Below, piece by piece: positions 24,202 to 33,197 of a stretch of DNA of 64,000 bases. Position numbers and translations under genes: made by a program. The stretch is taken from assembly GCF_039540195.1 (NCBI RefSeq), contig NZ_BAABEO010000011.1:198766-262765 (forward strand). Reading direction: 5' to 3'. The first letter of the stretch is position 1; each line of letters begins with the position of its first letter. The DNA is from Zafaria ginkgonis. Lineage in GTDB: Bacteria > Actinomycetota > Actinomycetes > Actinomycetales > Micrococcaceae. Under the pieces are notes generated by a model. The model did no database searches, had not been told where the DNA came from, and saw only the letters and a program-made list of their open reading frames with translations.

Positions 24202-26145
24202 TCAGTGGCAGCCGCCCCCGGCGTCGCAGTGGCGCGCAGTGTTCGCCGGGACGTTCAGGGCGGGGTTGCCGTCGAAGAAGCCGTGGGGCTTGAGCATGAA
24301 GCCGACCGTGTCCACCGGCATGATGGGCCAGTCCTCCGGGCGCGGGAAGTGCGTGAGGCCGAAGGAATGCCACACCACGATGTCCTGCCCGTCGATGTCC
24401 CGGTCCTGGGCGACGTAGGCCGGCAGGCCCGCCCCGCCCGGGTGCTGGTTGACCAGGTCGCCCGCGGCGTAGAGTTCGCCCTCCGCGTGCCGGGTGACCC
24501 ACAGGTGGTGCCGGGCAAAGGCGGCGCGGGCGGCGATGGAGGAATCGTCCGCCATCGCCAGGGTGGGGCCGGCCTGCGGGTAGAGCGTGTAGCCGACCGG
24601 GTGGCCGACGTGGTTCAGCGAACCCGGGTTGCTGATCTGCCACACCCGGCCGACGGCGGCGTCCGCGTCGCGGACGGCCTGCGACTCGCGCGCGAGCAGG
24701 GTGCGCTTCTGCGTGAAGGCGTTCCCGTGCGGGTTGTTCCGGTCCTTGGGCAGGCGCACCATGTCCAGTTCCTCGACCCGGTTCTCCGTGCCGTCGACCA
24801 TCATGTCCAGCCGGGCGCTGAAGAGGTGCTGGTGGTAGGGGGCGCCGAGGCCGGGGGCGATCTCGGAGGCGTAGGGATATTCGCTGTCCGGCAGGGCGGC
24901 CGTGAAGACGATGCCGGTGGCCTTGGCCTCGAACTCGATCGTCCCGTCCAGGTAGAGGTACCAGTAGAAGCCGTAGTCGTAGTTGCCGACGGTGGTGAAG
25001 AAGGAGACAACGAGCCTGCGGTTGCGGCGCACCTCGTTCGAGCCCGCCCACTCGTCGGTGTGCTTCCACAGGATGCCGGCGTCTTCCTCGTGGATGCAGA
25101 TGCCGTTTTCGATGGTGCGGGGGTTGCCGAAATCGTCGGCGACCACGGGAGAGAGGTAGGTGATCTCCCCGAGGCAGTCGCAGCCCAGGCGCAGGGAGTT
25201 GGCGTCGCGGCCCACCAGGTATTCGCCGGAGTCGAAGTAGTTCTGCCAGCTGCGCACCGGGGCCGGGTCGCCGTAGGGCACCACCATCTCGGAAATCGAA
25301 GCGCGGTGGACCAGCGGCCGGCGGCGGCCGGCGTGGGTGTGGTGGAGCTGGTGCAGGACCAGGCCTTCCCGGGCGTCGAAACCGATGCGCAGGTCCCAGC
25401 CCGCCCACGTCAGGAGGTTGCCCTCCATGGAGAAGCTGGGGCCCTCGGGCTGGATGACCTCGATGGGCTTGAGATCGGTGCGCAGCTCGCCGTGGATGGC
25501 CGGGTCCGTGTAGTTGCCGTTCACCTGCGGGACGGGAACGGGCCCGAGGTCGATGAGCCGGTCGACGCGGCCCCGTTCCATGTCGACGAAGGCCACCAGC
25601 CCGTCGATCGGATGGGCCCAGGCATGGTCGGCCGGACCGTCCTGGCGGAAGCCGAGGCCCCGGAGCAGGCGCTTGCCCTCCTCGTTGGGGTACTCGAAGA
25701 CTCCCGCGGAAAGGGGAGCCACGCGGACCTGTTCGGGCGTCAGCCCCCGGCTGGCCAGCGCGCCTTGCCAGCCGGCGTCGGCGGCAAGGATCCGCTCGAT
25801 CTGCTCGAATTCCTCCAGCAGGACGGGCACCTGCCCGTCGACGGCCGGGTCCAGTTCCCGGGAGTCCAGCACGGCGGCCGAGGACAGCGAAACCGTCACG
25901 TCCAGCGAACGGCCCAGGGTCGCGTCCCAGAGCATGACCCGCACCTTCCGGTCGGGGTTTCGGGATCCCGCGCCGTAAAGCTCGGCCTTGGACGGCTCCA
26001 GCAGGCCGAGATAGGCGAACCTCGTCGATTCCAGGACCAGCCCCGCCTCCTCGAGAATGCGCCGGGCTTCCCTGATTTCGGAGCCCGAAAGCTGGTTCAG
26101 CGGGTGCAGGGTTTCAACTTCGGGGGAACGCGTCTCTAGTGTCAT
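24202..26145 (-). CDS. Copper-containing primary amine oxidase (TPQ enzyme)
   Basis: A 647-residue copper/topaquinone amine oxidase that converts primary amines to aldehydes with ammonia and hydrogen peroxide. The TPQ precursor Tyr389 lies in NYD, the catalytic base is Asp305 in YFDSGEY, and copper ligands are His438, His440 and His599. Each is exactly seven residues beyond the Arthrobacter globiformis enzyme (Tyr382, Asp298, His431, His433, His592), a close match. The protein ends in a Cys/His tail (HCDAGGGCH) that is not part of the core fold. No signal peptide is seen, so it is probably cytoplasmic. Upstream genes encode a frameshifted aldehyde dehydrogenase and permeases. Confidence 0.96.
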   Translation of the reverse strand: MTLETRSPEVETLHPLNQLSGSEIREARRILEEAGLVLESTRFAYLGLLEPSKAELYGAGSRNPDRKVRVMLWDATLGRSLDVTVSLSSAAVLDSRELDPAVDGQVPVLLEEFEQIERILAADAGWQGALASRGLTPEQVRVAPLSAGVFEYPNEEGKRLLRGLGFRQDGPADHAWAHPIDGLVAFVDMERGRVDRLIDLGPVPVPQVNGNYTDPAIHGELRTDLKPIEVIQPEGPSFSMEGNLLTWAGWDLRIGFDAREGLVLHQLHHTHAGRRRPLVHRASISEMVVPYGDPAPVRSWQNYFDSGEYLVGRDANSLRLGCDCLGEITYLSPVVADDFGNPRTIENGICIHEEDAGILWKHTDEWAGSNEVRRNRRLVVSFFTTVGNYDYGFYWYLYLDGTIEFEAKATGIVFTAALPDSEYPYASEIAPGLGAPYHQHLFSARLDMMVDGTENRVEELDMVRLPKDRNNPHGNAFTQKRTLLARESQAVRDADAAVGRVWQISNPGSLNHVGHPVGYTLYPQAGPTLAMADDSSIAARAAFARHHLWVTRHAEGELYAAGDLVNQHPGGAGLPAYVAQDRDIDGQDIVVWHSFGLTHFPRPEDWPIMPVDTVGFMLKPHGFFDGNPALNVPANTARHCDAGGGCH

Positions 26146-26277
26146 GGCACTTCCTGTCGGGAATTTTTGGTGATACAACTGTTCAACCAAGATGATGTTA
26201 GCCAAGTCACGGGTCGCCGTAAAGGGCCGATCGGGCCAGGCCGGCGTCGTCACCCGTCCGCAACGAGGAGTGACGTG

Positions 26278-26850
26278 ATGGCCGCAAAAGGCTCCGGGGG
26301 AAACCCCTGCGGGCTTGCGCTCCCGGCCCTGGTGCTCATCGGGTCGGCCGCCCACGTGGGCGCCGCGGCGGCAGCCGGGGGCGCGATGGCCTGGGGCATG
26401 GGGGGCATGGCCCTCGCCTGTCTGACGTGCCTGATCCACCTGCGGACTGGGGGCCGGGGCGGTTCCTGCGCCGCGACCCACTTGCTGTTCATGTCCGCCG
26501 GCATGGTCCTGGTGCACATGGCGTGGCTGACGCTGCACGGCGGGCACGCCGGACACCATGAAGCGCTGCCGGGCCCGCTGCCAGCCGCGGCCACGCACTC
26601 ACAAACACTGCACGCCCAGGCGATGCTCGCCGTCGTGGCCGTCGAAGTGTTCTGCATGGCCGGCGCCGCCGGCCTGCTCCGCCGGGCCCGAACGGGCGCC
26701 CGGGGAGCAAGCCCGACCCATCCCCACCCAGAGGAGAACCACCATGACCATCGGAGAGACCTTGACCCCATGGACCGAAAGGGCCAGCAGGCTCCGCCCC
26801 GATGGCCGCTCGCTCATCGGCGGCGAGCGCACGTCCGCGCTGTCCGGTAG
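26278..26850 (+). CDS. Small His/Met-rich membrane protein
   Basis: A 190-residue hypothetical protein with about four hydrophobic segments. Met and His cluster in GMGGMA, HMAWLTLHGGHAGHHE and after, which could bind copper or another metal. I do not recognise a family. GAGGAG (26265-26270) precedes ATG 26278. It is divergent from the copper amine oxidase and its frame overlaps the start of the aldehyde dehydrogenase by about 107 bases; the hydrophilic, basic tail past residue 150 lies in that overlap and may be an artefact of a missed shift. A role in copper supply to the oxidase is speculation from context. Confidence 0.55.
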   Translation: MAAKGSGGNPCGLALPALVLIGSAAHVGAAAAAGGAMAWGMGGMALACLTCLIHLRTGGRGGSCAATHLLFMSAGMVLVHMAWLTLHGGHAGHHEALPGPLPAAATHSQTLHAQAMLAVVAVEVFCMAGAAGLLRRARTGARGASPTHPHPEENHHDHRRDLDPMDRKGQQAPPRWPLAHRRRAHVRAVR

Positions 26851-28233
26851 GACGCGCCCCACCACCAACCCGGCGACCGGATCGGCCCTTGCGGAACTGG
26901 CCGCCTGCGGGGCCGAAGACGTCGACCGGGCGGTGGCCGCCGCGCGCCGGGCCCAGCCCGCCTGGGCGGCGATGGGCGCGGAGGGGCGAAAGGAGGCCCT
27001 GCTCGGCTGGGCCGCGGTGCTGGAGCAGCACTCGATGGAGCTCGCCCTGCTGGAGAGCCTCGACAGCGGACGCCCCGTTCTCCAAACCAGCACGGTCGAC
27101 GTGCCCGGGGCCATCTCGTGCCTGCGGTGGTATGCCGAGGCCGCCGACAAGCTGGCCGGGGAGCTTCCCGCGGTGCCGCCGGGCGCCGTCGCCCAGGTCA
27201 GCCGGGAACCCTTGGGCGTCGTGGCGGCGATCGTGCCTTGGAACTTCCCGCTGGAGATCGCGGCGTGGAAGCTGGGCCCCGCCCTGGCCTCCGGCAATAC
27301 GGTGGTCCTCAAGCCGGCCGAGCAGACCTCCCTGAGCACGCTGCGCGCGGCGGAGCTCGCGGTCGAGGCCGGCCTGCCGGCGGGGGTCCTCAACGTGGTC
27401 ACCGGTTCGGGACGCGAGGTGGGGACCGCCTTGGCCCACCACATGGACGTCGATGCGCTGGCCTTCACCGGCTCCACGGGCGTGAGCCGCACCCTGCTGG
27501 AGGCATCCGGGCGCAGCAACCTCAAGCGCCTCAGCCTCGAGGCGGGGGCAAGAGCTCGAACATCGTCTTTGCCGATACCGGCGACCTCGCGGCGGCCGCC
27601 GCGAAGGCAGCGTTCGGCGCCTACTACAACAACGGCCAGGTCTGCTCGGCGAACTCCCGCATCCTGGTCGAGCGGCCCATCTACGACGACTTCGTGCAGC
27701 TCCTGGCCGAGGCGGCGGCGGGCTACCGGCCGGCCGACCCGCTCGCGGGGGTTGCAGGGAACGGGGCCCTGATCTCCACCGCCCACGCCGACGCCGTTTC
27801 AGCATGGGTCCCGCGCGGCGCCGCGGACGGCACGGTCCTGTTCGGCGGGAACCGGGTGGAGATTTCCGGCTCCAACGCCTACCTCGAGCCGACGCTGATC
27901 GCCGGCCTGCCCGCGGACCACGCCGTCCACCGGGAGGAGATCTTCGGTCCCGTCGCCGTTGTGCATCCCTTCGACGCCGAAAGCGAAGCGGTGGCGCTGG
28001 CCAACGCGACGGACTACGGGCTGGCGGCCTCGGTGTGGACGTCCAGCCTGGGGCGCGCCCACCGGGTCGCGGGCGGCCTGGTGGCCGGCACCGTCTCGGT
28101 GAACACGGTGGACGCGCTGGGGAACACCACGCCCTTCGGGGGGTTCCGGCAGTCCGGGTTCGGCAGGGACCTGTCCCTGCACGCCTTCGACAACTACACG
28201 GCTCCGAAGACGACGTGGATCCAGTTCGGCTGA
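26744..28233 (+). pseudogene. Aldehyde dehydrogenase broken by a one-base frameshift
   Basis: The gene encodes an NAD(P)-dependent aldehyde dehydrogenase, but it needs two frames. The first frame runs from ATG 26744 (GAGGAG at 26731-26736) to about 27548 and ends with SNLKRLSLEAG; the second resumes with GKSSNIVFAD and carries the catalytic Cys in NNGQVCSANSR to the TGA at 28231-28233. The break lies in a run of five G at 27544-27548, where one more G would restore the usual SLE-x-GGKSSN. This may be a true mutation or a sequencing error in a G run. The catalytic Glu and Cys are both present. It would oxidise aldehydes made by the neighbouring amine oxidase. Confidence 0.85.
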
Positions 28234-28258
28234 GCCGGTTCAGGTGATTCGGGCAAGC

Positions 28259-28301
28259 GGTGGCGCGTCCGGCGGAAGAGGCTTCCGCCGGACGCGCCAC
28301 C
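28259..28301. terminator. Terminator with a 20-bp stem
   Basis: The arms 28259-28278 and 28282-28301 pair perfectly over 20 bp around an AGG loop, one of the strongest hairpins in the window. It follows the aldehyde dehydrogenase and separates it from the permease. Confidence 0.88.
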
Positions 28302-28446
28302 GTCTATTTCATCATCTACAAAACAGATGCAGAGGATCGGAAAACGCTTGTTTACGTGATGCAGGCCACGCTCCTACGCTGACTTCAACGCGGCCAATCC
28401 CGCATTCGACCGCCCAAGCGGTCCCCCGTTCGGAGGAGTGACTCAC

Positions 28447-29967
28447 GTGAACAATTCGTTCCAATCGACGGCTTTGGCACAAGAACAAAGCCAGCATCTG
28501 CAGAAATCCCTGGGCCGGTTCGACGTCCTGCTGCTCGTGGTGGCGGCCGTTGTCTCCATCGAGGTGCTGGGGCAGGTTTCCGGCTTCGGCGGGGAGACCT
28601 TCACCTGGACCCTGATCCTCGCCGTCACCTTCATGATCCCCTACGGCCTGATCTTCGCGGAGACCGGTGGCGCGTTCACCGAGGAGGGAGGGGTCTACGT
28701 GTGGACGCGCATGGCCTTCGGCCGGCTCGTGGCCGCCATCGCCGCGCTGTTCACGTGGGTCACCCAGCCCGTCTGGGTGGGCGGCGCCATGGCCTTCGTC
28801 GCGGTGGAGACGTGGTCCGAATACGTCTCCCCCGTGGAGCACGGAGGCGTCGGCGACTACCTCTTCAAGCTGGCCTTCATCTGGATCACGGTGACCAGCG
28901 CCGTCATCAGCCTCAAACACGGCAAGTGGCTGCCCTCCCTGGGGGCCATCCTGAAGGTGGCCTTCCTGGCGTTCTTCCTCATCGTCACCCTGGTGTACGG
29001 CTTCCAGCACGGGTTCAACGGCCTCTCCCTGGGCTTCTTCGCGCCCACGCTCACGGGGTTCCTCGGGGTCACGCCGCTCCTGCTGTTCTCCTTCCTCGGC
29101 TTCGAATCCGGCAACAGCGCCGCCGGAGAGATGAAGAACCCCGCCAAGGACGTTCCCGTCTCCGTCGCGCGCTCCTCGATCATTGCCGCGGCCAGCTACC
29201 TGCTGCCGATCCTGGCGATCCTGCTGGTGGTGCCCCTGGATGAAATCACCGGCGTCGGCGGCCTCTTCGGCGCCATCGCCACCGTCTACTCCGTCTTCGG
29301 ACCCGCGGCTGACGCCATGCTGGCGGTGTCCGCCGTCGTCTTCTGCTTCGTCCTGGTGGCCCAGGGAGCCGCGTGGATGATCATCAGCGACCGTATGCAG
29401 GCCATGGCCGCGGCGGACGGTTCCTTTTTCGGCGGGTTCTTCGGCCGCTTCCACCCGAAGCTGGGAACCCCGCTCCGGGTCAATGCGCTCTCGGGCATCG
29501 TCGCCACCCTGTTCATGCTGGCCGCCATGCAGCTCTCCGGCACCAGCAGCGCCCTGTTCGGAGTGGTCCTGACCATCTCGATTTCCACGTTCCTGCTGAG
29601 CTACCTCATCGCCATCCCCGCCGCGGTGCGGCTGCGCACCAAGTACCCCGCGGTGGCCCGCCCCTTCCGGGTGCCGGTCCCCGACGCAGTCTTCACGGGC
29701 CTCGGCGCCGTCTGCTTCGCCTGGATCCTGCTGGGTTCCTGGGTGGCGGTCTTCCCCGGCACCCTCGACACCCTTTTCGGGCTGAGCTACGACTTCGAGG
29801 AGACCTGGGGCCTGTCCCAAGGAGCCTTCACGGGGTTCGCGCTGGGGACGCTGGGCTGCATCCTGGCCCTCGGCCTGGCCGGGTACGTCAGCGGCCGGCG
29901 CGTGCGGGAAGCCACCCCGGCAGACGCCGGGACGACTTCCGCCCCCTCCGATGCCGTGCGCCGGTAG
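28447..29967 (+). CDS. APC-superfamily amino acid/amine permease
   Basis: A 506-residue protein with about 12-14 hydrophobic segments, an APC-superfamily amino acid/polyamine transporter. The first helix follows SLGRFDVLLLVVAAVVSIE, and the segment FETGGAFTEEGG (given here as AETGGAFTEEGG) is a common APC motif. GTG 28447 is chosen because GGAGG at 28432-28436 is ten bases away; GTG 28438 is too close to that site. It is followed by an NCS1 permease and an amidohydrolase, and preceded by amine oxidation genes. Substrate unknown. Confidence 0.86.
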   Translation: MNNSFQSTALAQEQSQHLQKSLGRFDVLLLVVAAVVSIEVLGQVSGFGGETFTWTLILAVTFMIPYGLIFAETGGAFTEEGGVYVWTRMAFGRLVAAIAALFTWVTQPVWVGGAMAFVAVETWSEYVSPVEHGGVGDYLFKLAFIWITVTSAVISLKHGKWLPSLGAILKVAFLAFFLIVTLVYGFQHGFNGLSLGFFAPTLTGFLGVTPLLLFSFLGFESGNSAAGEMKNPAKDVPVSVARSSIIAAASYLLPILAILLVVPLDEITGVGGLFGAIATVYSVFGPAADAMLAVSAVVFCFVLVAQGAAWMIISDRMQAMAAADGSFFGGFFGRFHPKLGTPLRVNALSGIVATLFMLAAMQLSGTSSALFGVVLTISISTFLLSYLIAIPAAVRLRTKYPAVARPFRVPVPDAVFTGLGAVCFAWILLGSWVAVFPGTLDTLFGLSYDFEETWGLSQGAFTGFALGTLGCILALGLAGYVSGRRVREATPADAGTTSAPSDAVRR

Positions 29968-30009
29968 CCCTTCCACCCCAACCCACACCCAGAACGGAAA
30001 GGGCCCACG

Positions 30010-31416
30010 ATGGCCGCTAAACAGATCGCGTTCCTTGAGCAGCACCACATCGCGCAGATTCCCCCCGACGAACGGCGCGGTTCCGCCAAAGGCATTTTCG
30101 GCCTCTGGTTCGGGGTGAACATGCTGCCGCTCACCGTCGTGACGGGCGCCGTGGCCACGAGTGTCTTCGGGCTCTCCATTGGCTGGAGCATCGTTGCCAT
30201 TGTGCTGGGCAATGTGACCGGTGGCGTCTTCATGGGCCTCCATGCCGCGCAGGGGCCCCAGCTGGGCGTGCCGCAGATGCTGCAGGCCCGGGCGCAGTTC
30301 GGCTACCGGGGCGCAAGCATCGTCACCCTCATTGCCATGGTGATGTTCCTCGGCTTCTTTGCCTCGAACCTCGTCGTGTCCGGCGATTCCATCCATGAAG
30401 TCATCCCCGCGATCGATTCCGGCGTCGCGCTGGCTTGCTGCGCGATCGGCGCAACGGCCGTCGCGCTCGTGGGATTCCGGTGGATCACCCGCATCGTCAC
30501 CGTCTCGGGCATCATCGTCGCCGCCATGGTGCTGCTGTCCTACGCCGTCGTGCTCAGCAACCTCGGGACCGTGGCCGCGGCGAACCAGGGAAGCTTCAGC
30601 GTTGCCGGATTCTTCGGCATGTTCGCGGTGGGCGCGGTGTGGCAGTTGGCCTATGCCCCCTACGTTTCGGACTATTCCAGGTACCTGCCGGTCGAGACGG
30701 GGTCGCGCCCGGCCTTCTGGGCCACCTACCTCGGCTGCGTTTCCAGCTCGATCCTGGTCATGATTCTTGGAGCCCTCGTCGGACCGCTTGCCACGGACGG
30801 CAACGTGATGGGCGCCCTGAACCAGGCCCTCGACGGCTGGGGAGGCCTCGTGCTGCTGGCCTTCGCGGTCTGCGCCGGGCTCGGCAACGCCGCCAACATC
30901 TATTCCGGTGTCCTGAGCGCGCTCTCGGTGGTGGACACCCTCCTGCCCAAGCTGAAGATCTCCGTGAGCGCCCGGCTCGTGTTCACCGTGCTCTACGCCG
31001 TCACGGCGGTGGCCATCGCCTTCGCCGGCAAGGACGGCTTCCTCCTGTTCTTCAAGGACTTCATTCTGCTTTTGCTGTACGCGCTGGTTCCCTGGTCGGC
31101 CATCAACCTCGTTGACTACTACCTGGTGCGCCATGCCAACTACGTCGTCGCGGACATGTTCCGGCGTGATGGAGGCAGCTACGGAACGTGGAACCTGGCA
31201 GCCTGCACGTCGTTCGTCGTCGGACTCCTGGTCCAGTGGCCCTTCATGGTCACCACCCTCTACACCGGCCCGCTGGCGGAAAGCCTCGCCTTCGTGGACA
31301 TTGCCTGGGTCCTCGGACTGATCGTCAGCGGCGGGCTCTACTATGCCTGGACCAAACGCACTGTCGGCGCCAAGGAAATCACCACTCTCGAAGGAATGAT
31401 GGCCGTTGAGCCCTAA
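30010..31416 (+). CDS. NCS1-family purine/cytosine permease
   Basis: A 468-residue integral membrane protein of the nucleobase:cation symporter-1 family, with about 12 hydrophobic segments. The N-terminal IPPDERRGSAKGIFGLWFGVN and the VSDYSRYLP segment in the middle are characteristic. Relatives carry cytosine, purines, allantoin, hydantoins or thiamine precursors. The next gene starts at TTG 31406 inside this gene's end, so the two are coupled and an amide or ring substrate hydrolysed by that amidohydrolase is likely. Confidence 0.9.
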   Translation: MAAKQIAFLEQHHIAQIPPDERRGSAKGIFGLWFGVNMLPLTVVTGAVATSVFGLSIGWSIVAIVLGNVTGGVFMGLHAAQGPQLGVPQMLQARAQFGYRGASIVTLIAMVMFLGFFASNLVVSGDSIHEVIPAIDSGVALACCAIGATAVALVGFRWITRIVTVSGIIVAAMVLLSYAVVLSNLGTVAAANQGSFSVAGFFGMFAVGAVWQLAYAPYVSDYSRYLPVETGSRPAFWATYLGCVSSSILVMILGALVGPLATDGNVMGALNQALDGWGGLVLLAFAVCAGLGNAANIYSGVLSALSVVDTLLPKLKISVSARLVFTVLYAVTAVAIAFAGKDGFLLFFKDFILLLLYALVPWSAINLVDYYLVRHANYVVADMFRRDGGSYGTWNLAACTSFVVGLLVQWPFMVTTLYTGPLAESLAFVDIAWVLGLIVSGGLYYAWTKRTVGAKEITTLEGMMAVEP

Positions 31417-33136
31417 CCCACTCCCCCAGTCCCCCGCCTTCATCGTCACGGACGCGTCGCTTTGGGGCGACGAATCCGAAGGCCGCTCCGCGGTGGCGGT
31501 CGGCATCGACGGCCGCATCAGTGCCGTCGGCCCCGCCGAAGAGGTCGTGGCCACGGCCGGTTCGGCGACGGACGTCATTTCGCTGGCAGGAGCCAGTCTC
31601 TGGCCGGCGTTCCACGACTCCCACGTCCATCCCCTCGCCGGCGGGCTCGAGCTCACCTGGTGCAACCTGAACGACGTCCATGACCTCGCAAAGTACGAAG
31701 GCATCGTCCGCGCCTACGCCGACGGCCTGCCGGCGGGACGCTGGCTGCGCGGGGGCGGATGGTTCTCCGACGTTTTCCCCGGGAAGCAACCCCACCGCCG
31801 GCTCCTGGACCAGTGGGCACCGAACCATCCCGCCATCCTGACAAGCCACGACAACCATTGCGCCTGGGTCAACTCCGCCGCCCTGCGCCTGGCGGGAATC
31901 AACGCGGCGACGGAAGACCCCTTCGGGGCCCGCATCGGCAGGGATCCGGACGGCACGCCCGACGGCCTGCTGTTCGAGGGCGCGATCGACCTGGTCTCCC
32001 ACCTGCTGCCGGACCCCGCCCCGGCCGAACTCGACGCCGCCTACCTGCTCGCGCAGCAACACCTTCACTCCTTCGGGATTGCGGGATGGCAGGACGCCCT
32101 GGTCGGACGCGCGCTGCACCTGCCCGATCCCACCGGCACCTACCGCCGCCTGCAGGCCTCGGGCGCCCTGACGTCCCGCGTCACCGGCGCGCTGTGGTGG
32201 GATCGGGAAAAGGGCCTGAAGCAGATCGAGGAATTCAAGGCCTTGCGCGACGGCGCCTGGGGCGACGATGCTGAGGGCGACACTGCTTGGGACGACAAGG
32301 TCCGATTCGACACGGTCAAGATCATGCAGGACGGTATCTGCGAATCGTGCACCGGCGCCATGCTGGAGCCCTATGCCGGCGTCGACGGACGGCCGGGCGA
32401 GCCCTCCGGGCCGTCAATGATCGATCCTGTTGAGCTCAAGGAGATCGTCACCGCCCTGGACGCCGCCGGCTTCTCGGCCCACTTCCACGGCGTCGGGGAC
32501 CGGGCGGTCAGGGAGTGCCTTGACGCGGTCGAAGCGGCGCGCCACGGGAACGGGCCGAGTGGGCTGCGGCACCAGATCGCGCACGTGGACGTCGTTGACC
32601 CGGCCGACGTGCCCCGCTTCGCCGCGCTGGGCGTGACGGCGAACCTGCAGCCCCTCTGGGCCCGTGCCGACAAGGAGATCATCGAGCGCAAGCTTCCCCT
32701 GCTGGGCCTCAAACGCGCAGCCATGCACTTCCCCTTCGGCGCACTGCAGGGTGCCGGCGCCGCGCTCGCCATGGGCAGCGACTGGCCGGTGAGCAGCATG
32801 AACCCCCTGTGGGGGATCTACACGGCGGTTACCAGAACCGCGCCGCCCAGCGATCCGCACGGCGTGTTGCCCTCCTCCTACAGCGACCCGATGAACCCGG
32901 AGCAGCGCCTGACGCTTTCCCAGGCCCTGGAGGCCTACACCTCCGGTTCGGCACGGGCCAACGGATATGGCGACCGGACGGGAACCATCGCCGTGGGAAT
33001 GGAGGCGGACCTCATCGCCCTGGACCGGCGCGTGACCGAGGTCGGAGACCTCCCCGGGGCCAGGGTGGCCCGCACGTGGGTCGCGGGGCGGACGGTCCAT
33101 GCCGCGAGTGCCGCCAAGGCGGCCGCGGGGTCCTAG
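31406..33136 (+). CDS. YtcJ-like metal-dependent amidohydrolase
   Basis: A 576-residue amidohydrolase-3/YtcJ-type protein. The metal-binding start is WPAFHDSHVHPLAGG, with further His ligands in SAHFHGVGDRAV, HQIAHVDVVDP and the closing Asp in AMGSDWPVSS. The start is TTG 31406, 10 bases after AAGGA (31391-31395), overlapping the permease end by 11 bases. Similar enzymes act on imides, N-acyl compounds and formamides; the exact substrate is unknown. The coupled permease suggests that substrate import and hydrolysis go together. Confidence 0.87.
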   Translation: MSPNPLPQSPAFIVTDASLWGDESEGRSAVAVGIDGRISAVGPAEEVVATAGSATDVISLAGASLWPAFHDSHVHPLAGGLELTWCNLNDVHDLAKYEGIVRAYADGLPAGRWLRGGGWFSDVFPGKQPHRRLLDQWAPNHPAILTSHDNHCAWVNSAALRLAGINAATEDPFGARIGRDPDGTPDGLLFEGAIDLVSHLLPDPAPAELDAAYLLAQQHLHSFGIAGWQDALVGRALHLPDPTGTYRRLQASGALTSRVTGALWWDREKGLKQIEEFKALRDGAWGDDAEGDTAWDDKVRFDTVKIMQDGICESCTGAMLEPYAGVDGRPGEPSGPSMIDPVELKEIVTALDAAGFSAHFHGVGDRAVRECLDAVEAARHGNGPSGLRHQIAHVDVVDPADVPRFAALGVTANLQPLWARADKEIIERKLPLLGLKRAAMHFPFGALQGAGAALAMGSDWPVSSMNPLWGIYTAVTRTAPPSDPHGVLPSSYSDPMNPEQRLTLSQALEAYTSGSARANGYGDRTGTIAVGMEADLIALDRRVTEVGDLPGARVARTWVAGRTVHAASAAKAAAGS

Positions 33137-33151
33137 CTGTACCGTGTCGAG

Positions 33152-33184
33152 CCGGTCCGACGCCGCCGGGCGGCGTCGGACCGG
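33152..33184. terminator. Convergent terminator
   Basis: CCGGTCCGACGCCG (33152-33165) pairs perfectly with 33171-33184 around a 5-nt loop. It lies between the convergent amidohydrolase and LacI genes and can serve both. Confidence 0.85.
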
Positions 33185-33197
33185 GAAAGCCGGCGCA

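Noticed and set aside
28312..31704. A long minus-strand open frame antisense to the two permeases
   Set aside because: It has no family similarity, is rich in Gly/Glu/Arg/His typical of reverse frames in high-GC genes, and lies exactly opposite strongly supported membrane proteins.
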